The position numbers were made by a program, and so were the translations under genes. This document shows positions 5,046-7,816 of a stretch of 7,816 nucleotides of DNA, piece after piece (the first letter of the stretch is position 1; each line of letters begins with the position of its first letter). The DNA is from Nitrospirota bacterium (lineage in GTDB: Bacteria; Nitrospirota; Thermodesulfovibrionia; Thermodesulfovibrionales; Magnetobacteriaceae): assembly GCA_015233485.1 (NCBI GenBank), contig JADFXO010000179.1:1-7816 (forward strand), in the 5' to 3' direction. Under the pieces are notes generated by a model, which saw only the letters and a program-made list of their open reading frames with translations, was not told the DNA's origin and did not search any database.

Positions 5046-6059
5046 GTGCATGAGTTTAGTTCTGACGGCACGGCCTCATTAAGCGTGTGTGCCGTTGTGG
5101 TAACATACAACAGAGAAGTGCTGCTGTGTGAGTGTCTAAGCGCCCTTATGAGACAGACGAGGAAGCTCGACGCCGTCTGGTTGATAGACAATTCCTCAAG
5201 CGGTGACACATCGGCAGAACTCTTAAAGCAGGGGTTTATTGATACACTGCCGCCCGCAGCCTTGAGCGCTCCGCATGAGATAATAAAAAAGCACGAGGAA
5301 AGTGGCACTATACTGCATTACATAAGAATGAATACAAACACGGGAGGCACGGGGGGATATTATGAGGGGATGCAGAGGGCATACGAAAGTGGATTTCACT
5401 GGATATGGACAATGGACGACGATGTGGAGCCAAAACTTCATGCGTTAGAGACACTGCTGTCTTATTCTAATCTGGGGGAATGTATCCAGGCGTCGAGGGT
5501 ATATCCCGACGGACAGGTGTTTGAGGACAATAAGTATATTGACCTTGCCACGGGAAGGCAAAAGTTCCTGAAAGACGCCGTGTTTGCGAAATATCAGACC
5601 TTCTCCAGCAAGAATTTTGTCTCATTCGAGGGACTTCTTATCAGCCGCAATATAATCAAAGAGATAGGTTATCCCGACCGGAGGTTTTACTGCTGGTGTG
5701 ACGATTTCGCCTACGGCCTGATGGCCTCACTTTATACGAACATTATTATGGTTAAGGAGGGCCTGATAATAAAAAAGCTTAAACCCGGCGGCAATACAAT
5801 AATCTTTGGCAGAAAAAGTCTGCGCCTCAGGGACAATGAGCTTTACTATATGGTAAGAAACCAGTTTATAATATTTGAGTACCTGAAGAGACTTGGCACT
5901 TTTTCCAGACTTGCCTACCTCTCTCTCACTGCGACGGTCATAAGGATTGCCATAGGTACTATAGTGTATGAGAGAAGTCCGGGGAAACTATTGTTATTGC
6001 TTAGAGGATTCATGGACGGCCTGTTAAAAAGATATAACAACACAAAACCCTCCACATAG
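5046..6059 (+). CDS. GT2-family glycosyltransferase (GlfT/rhamnosyltransferase-like)
   Basis: 337 residues. The GT-A domain opens with CAVVVTYNRE (15-24) and the nucleotide-sugar Asp in LIDNSSS (47-52). It has NTGGTGGYYEGM (98-109), typical of galactofuranosyl/rhamnosyl transferases, then the metal-binding WTMDDDVEP (121-129) and the acceptor-side CWCDDFAYGL (216-225), in which Asp219/Asp220 include the likely catalytic base. YYMVRN (267-272) and a hydrophobic, amphipathic C-terminus (~283-326) suggest peripheral membrane attachment. It should add one sugar to a lipid-linked glycan on the cytoplasmic face; donor and acceptor cannot be told. GTG at 5046 is the only start upstream of the domain, since an in-frame TAA lies at 5025-5027; an ATG at 5050 is out of frame. 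No Shine-Dalgarno is seen. The flippase gene follows after 56 bp, on the same strand. Confidence 0.88.
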   Translation: MHEFSSDGTASLSVCAVVVTYNREVLLCECLSALMRQTRKLDAVWLIDNSSSGDTSAELLKQGFIDTLPPAALSAPHEIIKKHEESGTILHYIRMNTNTGGTGGYYEGMQRAYESGFHWIWTMDDDVEPKLHALETLLSYSNLGECIQASRVYPDGQVFEDNKYIDLATGRQKFLKDAVFAKYQTFSSKNFVSFEGLLISRNIIKEIGYPDRRFYCWCDDFAYGLMASLYTNIIMVKEGLIIKKLKPGGNTIIFGRKSLRLRDNELYYMVRNQFIIFEYLKRLGTFSRLAYLSLTATVIRIAIGTIVYERSPGKLLLLLRGFMDGLLKRYNNTKPST

Positions 6060-6115
6060 TGTCCCTGCTTTGCGGGGCGCTTCAGCTGTCCGGCTATTGA
6101 AAGTCATTGAAAACT

Positions 6116-7555
6116 ATGGATCAAACTAAACGAATAAAGAGGATAGCGTCAAATACTGTCTGGTTTTTTACCTCGCGTATGGCTGAGGTAGTAAACTCGT
6201 TGCTGTTGATAGCGCTTGTGGCGCGGTACCTGGGGGTAAAAGAGTTTGGCGTCTATTCGTTTTTGGTGGTTGTATGCTGGTCTGTCCTGCCGCTTTTCTT
6301 TGTACTGCAAAGGATATTGGTAAGAGATATTGCCATTGATAAGGGGCGCGCCTCTGAAATCGTCGGAACCGGCTTAACATTAATCGGCCTGTCAGCGCCT
6401 CCAATACTCATCTTTACCATGATGCTTCTTTTGATTTTCAGGGTTGATTCTATTTACTTTGTTGCCCTTGCCATAAACGTGGTTGTAATCACCTTTGCGG
6501 CGTTGAACAGTGTGTGCACGTCTGCGTTCATTGCCTTTGAGAAGGTCAGGTACGAGACGTTGGTTTCGTTTGCCGTCTCTTCGATGTCCGTGCTGTTTAT
6601 GCTGGCGGCAGTACATTTCGACATGGGTATTAATGGCGCATTTACGGCCTTTATGTTGTCTAATATTATAGGGTTTTGTATATCGCTGGTTATTTTATCT
6701 AAGTTAGATGTACGCCCTGCCATAAAGTTAGATTTTGGCAGGATGGTTTATTTTATAAAAGAGTGCGGCTATCTTGCCCTGAATATGATAATCATATCCA
6801 TATATGCGTATATGGGGGTATTTTTCCTGAAGGAATTTGCAACAGACTATGATATAGGGATATTTCAGGCCCCGGCCAGGCTATTAAACAGGCTGAACAT
6901 AATCCCTGCCTCCTTCAGCGTGGCGATGTATCCCGTACTTGCCGCCTTAACCTCGGTAACTTATCAGAAGGAAAGAATAGACCACATGATAACAACGGCA
7001 TGCCGGCTTATACTGATTGCGACGATACCGATGTCGCTTATAGGATTTGCCCTGGCGGATGAGCTGGTGTTGTTGTTGTTTGGTGTGAAGTATGCCTATA
7101 GCGCCGTGTTGTTTAGAATAATGATATTGGGCATCAATTTTAATTTTTTGATATACATGTTTGAGCCGCTGCTCATAATACTGCATAAACAGCGGAGTAT
7201 TTTTATATTAAACCTGATACTGATAATACTGACCGCCGCGGTATATTATCCACTTACAAAGTTCAGCGGCGCGTATGGGGCAGCCGTTGCCTCTTTTATA
7301 TCGACCGTCCTGTATTTAGGTGTATATCTGTATTTTATATCGTCGATAGTTGACCTTATGCCGTTGCTTAAAGGGGCTTATTTACCTGTAACAGGGGGGC
7401 TTTGCGCGTTTGGGCTTGTATATTTTTTGGCAGGATATTACCAGAAATATATGGTGTTGGCGGCGGCACTTGCGGTATATACCTTATTTGCTATGAAGGC
7501 GTTCAGCTTTGAGGAGATACTTTTTATGAAGGGCTTGCTGAAGAAAAAAGTATAA
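6116..7555 (+). CDS. Polysaccharide flippase, Wzx/MOP superfamily
   Basis: 479 residues from the ATG at 6116, the usual length for Wzx/RfbX proteins, with about 12-14 membrane helices and basic cytoplasmic loops. The N-terminus has the typical pattern: a basic KRIKRIASNTVWFF lead, then LLLIALVARYLGVKEFGVYSF, matching the ARYLGPEEFG(L/V)Y signature of the family. Such proteins move undecaprenyl-linked oligosaccharides across the inner membrane for O-antigen, capsule or exopolysaccharide assembly. With the upstream GT2 gene it makes a minimal surface-glycan module; no polymerase or sugar-biosynthesis gene is in the window. The start is ambiguous: a TTG at 6107 would add three residues, and neither has a good ribosome binding site. 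The gene seems complete, but its stop abuts an IS3-type terminus, so the last few codons could be altered. Confidence 0.88.
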   Translation: MDQTKRIKRIASNTVWFFTSRMAEVVNSLLLIALVARYLGVKEFGVYSFLVVVCWSVLPLFFVLQRILVRDIAIDKGRASEIVGTGLTLIGLSAPPILIFTMMLLLIFRVDSIYFVALAINVVVITFAALNSVCTSAFIAFEKVRYETLVSFAVSSMSVLFMLAAVHFDMGINGAFTAFMLSNIIGFCISLVILSKLDVRPAIKLDFGRMVYFIKECGYLALNMIIISIYAYMGVFFLKEFATDYDIGIFQAPARLLNRLNIIPASFSVAMYPVLAALTSVTYQKERIDHMITTACRLILIATIPMSLIGFALADELVLLLFGVKYAYSAVLFRIMILGINFNFLIYMFEPLLIILHKQRSIFILNLILIILTAAVYYPLTKFSGAYGAAVASFISTVLYLGVYLYFISSIVDLMPLLKGAYLPVTGGLCAFGLVYFLAGYYQKYMVLAAALAVYTLFAMKAFSFEEILFMKGLLKKKV

Positions 7556-7691
7556 TACTCCCCAAAAACTGGACAGAGCAATAAGGTGGATGGTAGTCTG
7601 CCGGCAACGAAAGGAGAATGGCAGAATGAAGAAAATACGAAAGACACATGACGGAGCATTTAAGGCAAAGGTAGCGATTGAGGCTGTAATA
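7556..7691 (+). mobile_element. Left end of an IS3-family element (truncated)
   Basis: The stretch starting tactccccaaaaactggaca (7556-7575) has the form of an IS3-family terminal inverted repeat. It begins directly after the flippase stop codon and is followed by a ribosome binding site (AAGGAG, 7611-7616) and the first codons of an orfA gene. The element is cut at about 7689-7692 by the oppositely oriented istA fragment; the remainder is missing from the window. Confidence 0.65.
7626..7691 (+). pseudogene. IS3-family transposase OrfA, N-terminal fragment
   Basis: From ATG 7626, with AAGGAG 9 nt upstream, the first 22 codons read MKKIRKTHDGAFKAKVAIEA then VI. This is the standard beginning of IS3 OrfA proteins (basic lead, FKAKVALEA-like helix of the helix-turn-helix). 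The frame stays open to the window edge, but from codon 23 on it is merely antisense to the istA fragment and loses all resemblance. A functional transposase is therefore excluded here. Confidence 0.65.
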
Positions 7692-7801
7692 GGAAATTCC
7701 TTTGCCTCAATGTACTTTTTGACTGTGCGACGATCAATGCCCAACTTACGGGCTATCGCCCTGTCAGAAAACCCTTGCCTCTTTAATGACCATATATCCA
7801 T
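7691..7801 (-). pseudogene. istA: IS21-family transposase IstA, N-terminal fragment
   Basis: On the minus strand, ATG at 7801 with AAGGAG (7808-7813) 6 nt before it starts 37 residues typical of IstA: MDIWSLKRQGFSDRAIARKL continuing to an RRTVKKYIEAKEFP segment. Residues ~12-31 form the helix-turn-helix. After residue 37 (7691) the frame enters IS3 sequence and then the flippase antisense, so this copy is truncated. The full start with its ribosome binding site implies that the true left end of the IS21 element lies just beyond the right edge of the window. Confidence 0.7.
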
Positions 7802-7816
7802 GCAACTCTCCTTATA

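Noticed and set aside
6063..6077. Hairpin ccctgc-ttt-gcgggg between glycosyltransferase and flippase as a terminator
   Set aside because: The stem is only 6 bp with a G-T pair and no T-run follows, so it should not separate the two genes.

Overview
The window looks like an accessory, rearranged part of a bacterial chromosome. The proteins (a heme-copper-oxidase-like subunit, a QueG-like iron-sulfur protein, a Wzx-type flippase) and the dispersed REP-like palindromes suit a Gram-negative environmental bacterium. A Nitrospirota or deltaproteobacterial-type genome is my best guess from the look of the proteins; no rRNA or other phylogenetic marker is present. Base composition is uneven: the left 780 bases are visibly AT-rich, the rest is more balanced.

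Layout. 1-787 (+): the tail of one reading frame, then two poorly characterised and probably damaged frames (93-455 and 380 onward). The second resembles DUF6575-type proteins and has no stop before it runs antisense into the next gene. 788-2146 (-): a stand-alone heme-copper-oxidase-like subunit I with a good sigma70-type promoter lying almost on its start codon. 2147-2476: non-coding, with a 123-bp inverted pair of REP-like repeats. 2477-4470 (-): a two-gene unit, transcribed as a QueG-like double [4Fe-4S] protein fused to an SCP2 lipid-binding domain, followed by a TetR/AcrR-family repressor. Its promoter (TTGACA-N17-TACAAT) is covered by two 18-bp palindromes that are exact reverse complements of each other, 33 bp centre to centre. 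4561-5045: non-coding, with another REP copy and an IS21-like terminus. 5046-7555 (+): a GT2 glycosyltransferase and a polysaccharide flippase, a small cell-surface glycan module. 7556-7816: the left end of an IS3-type element joined flush to the 5' end of an oppositely oriented IS21 istA gene.

How it fits together. The most interesting unit is the TetR-controlled QueG-like/SCP2 fusion: a predicted cobalamin- or Fe-S-dependent redox enzyme carrying its own hydrophobic-ligand domain, with a repressor that probably binds the two operators and so controls itself too. Its substrate is unknown. The glycan module lies between IS remnants on both sides, which suggests it was acquired or shuffled by IS activity. 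The oxidase-like gene has no partner subunits here.
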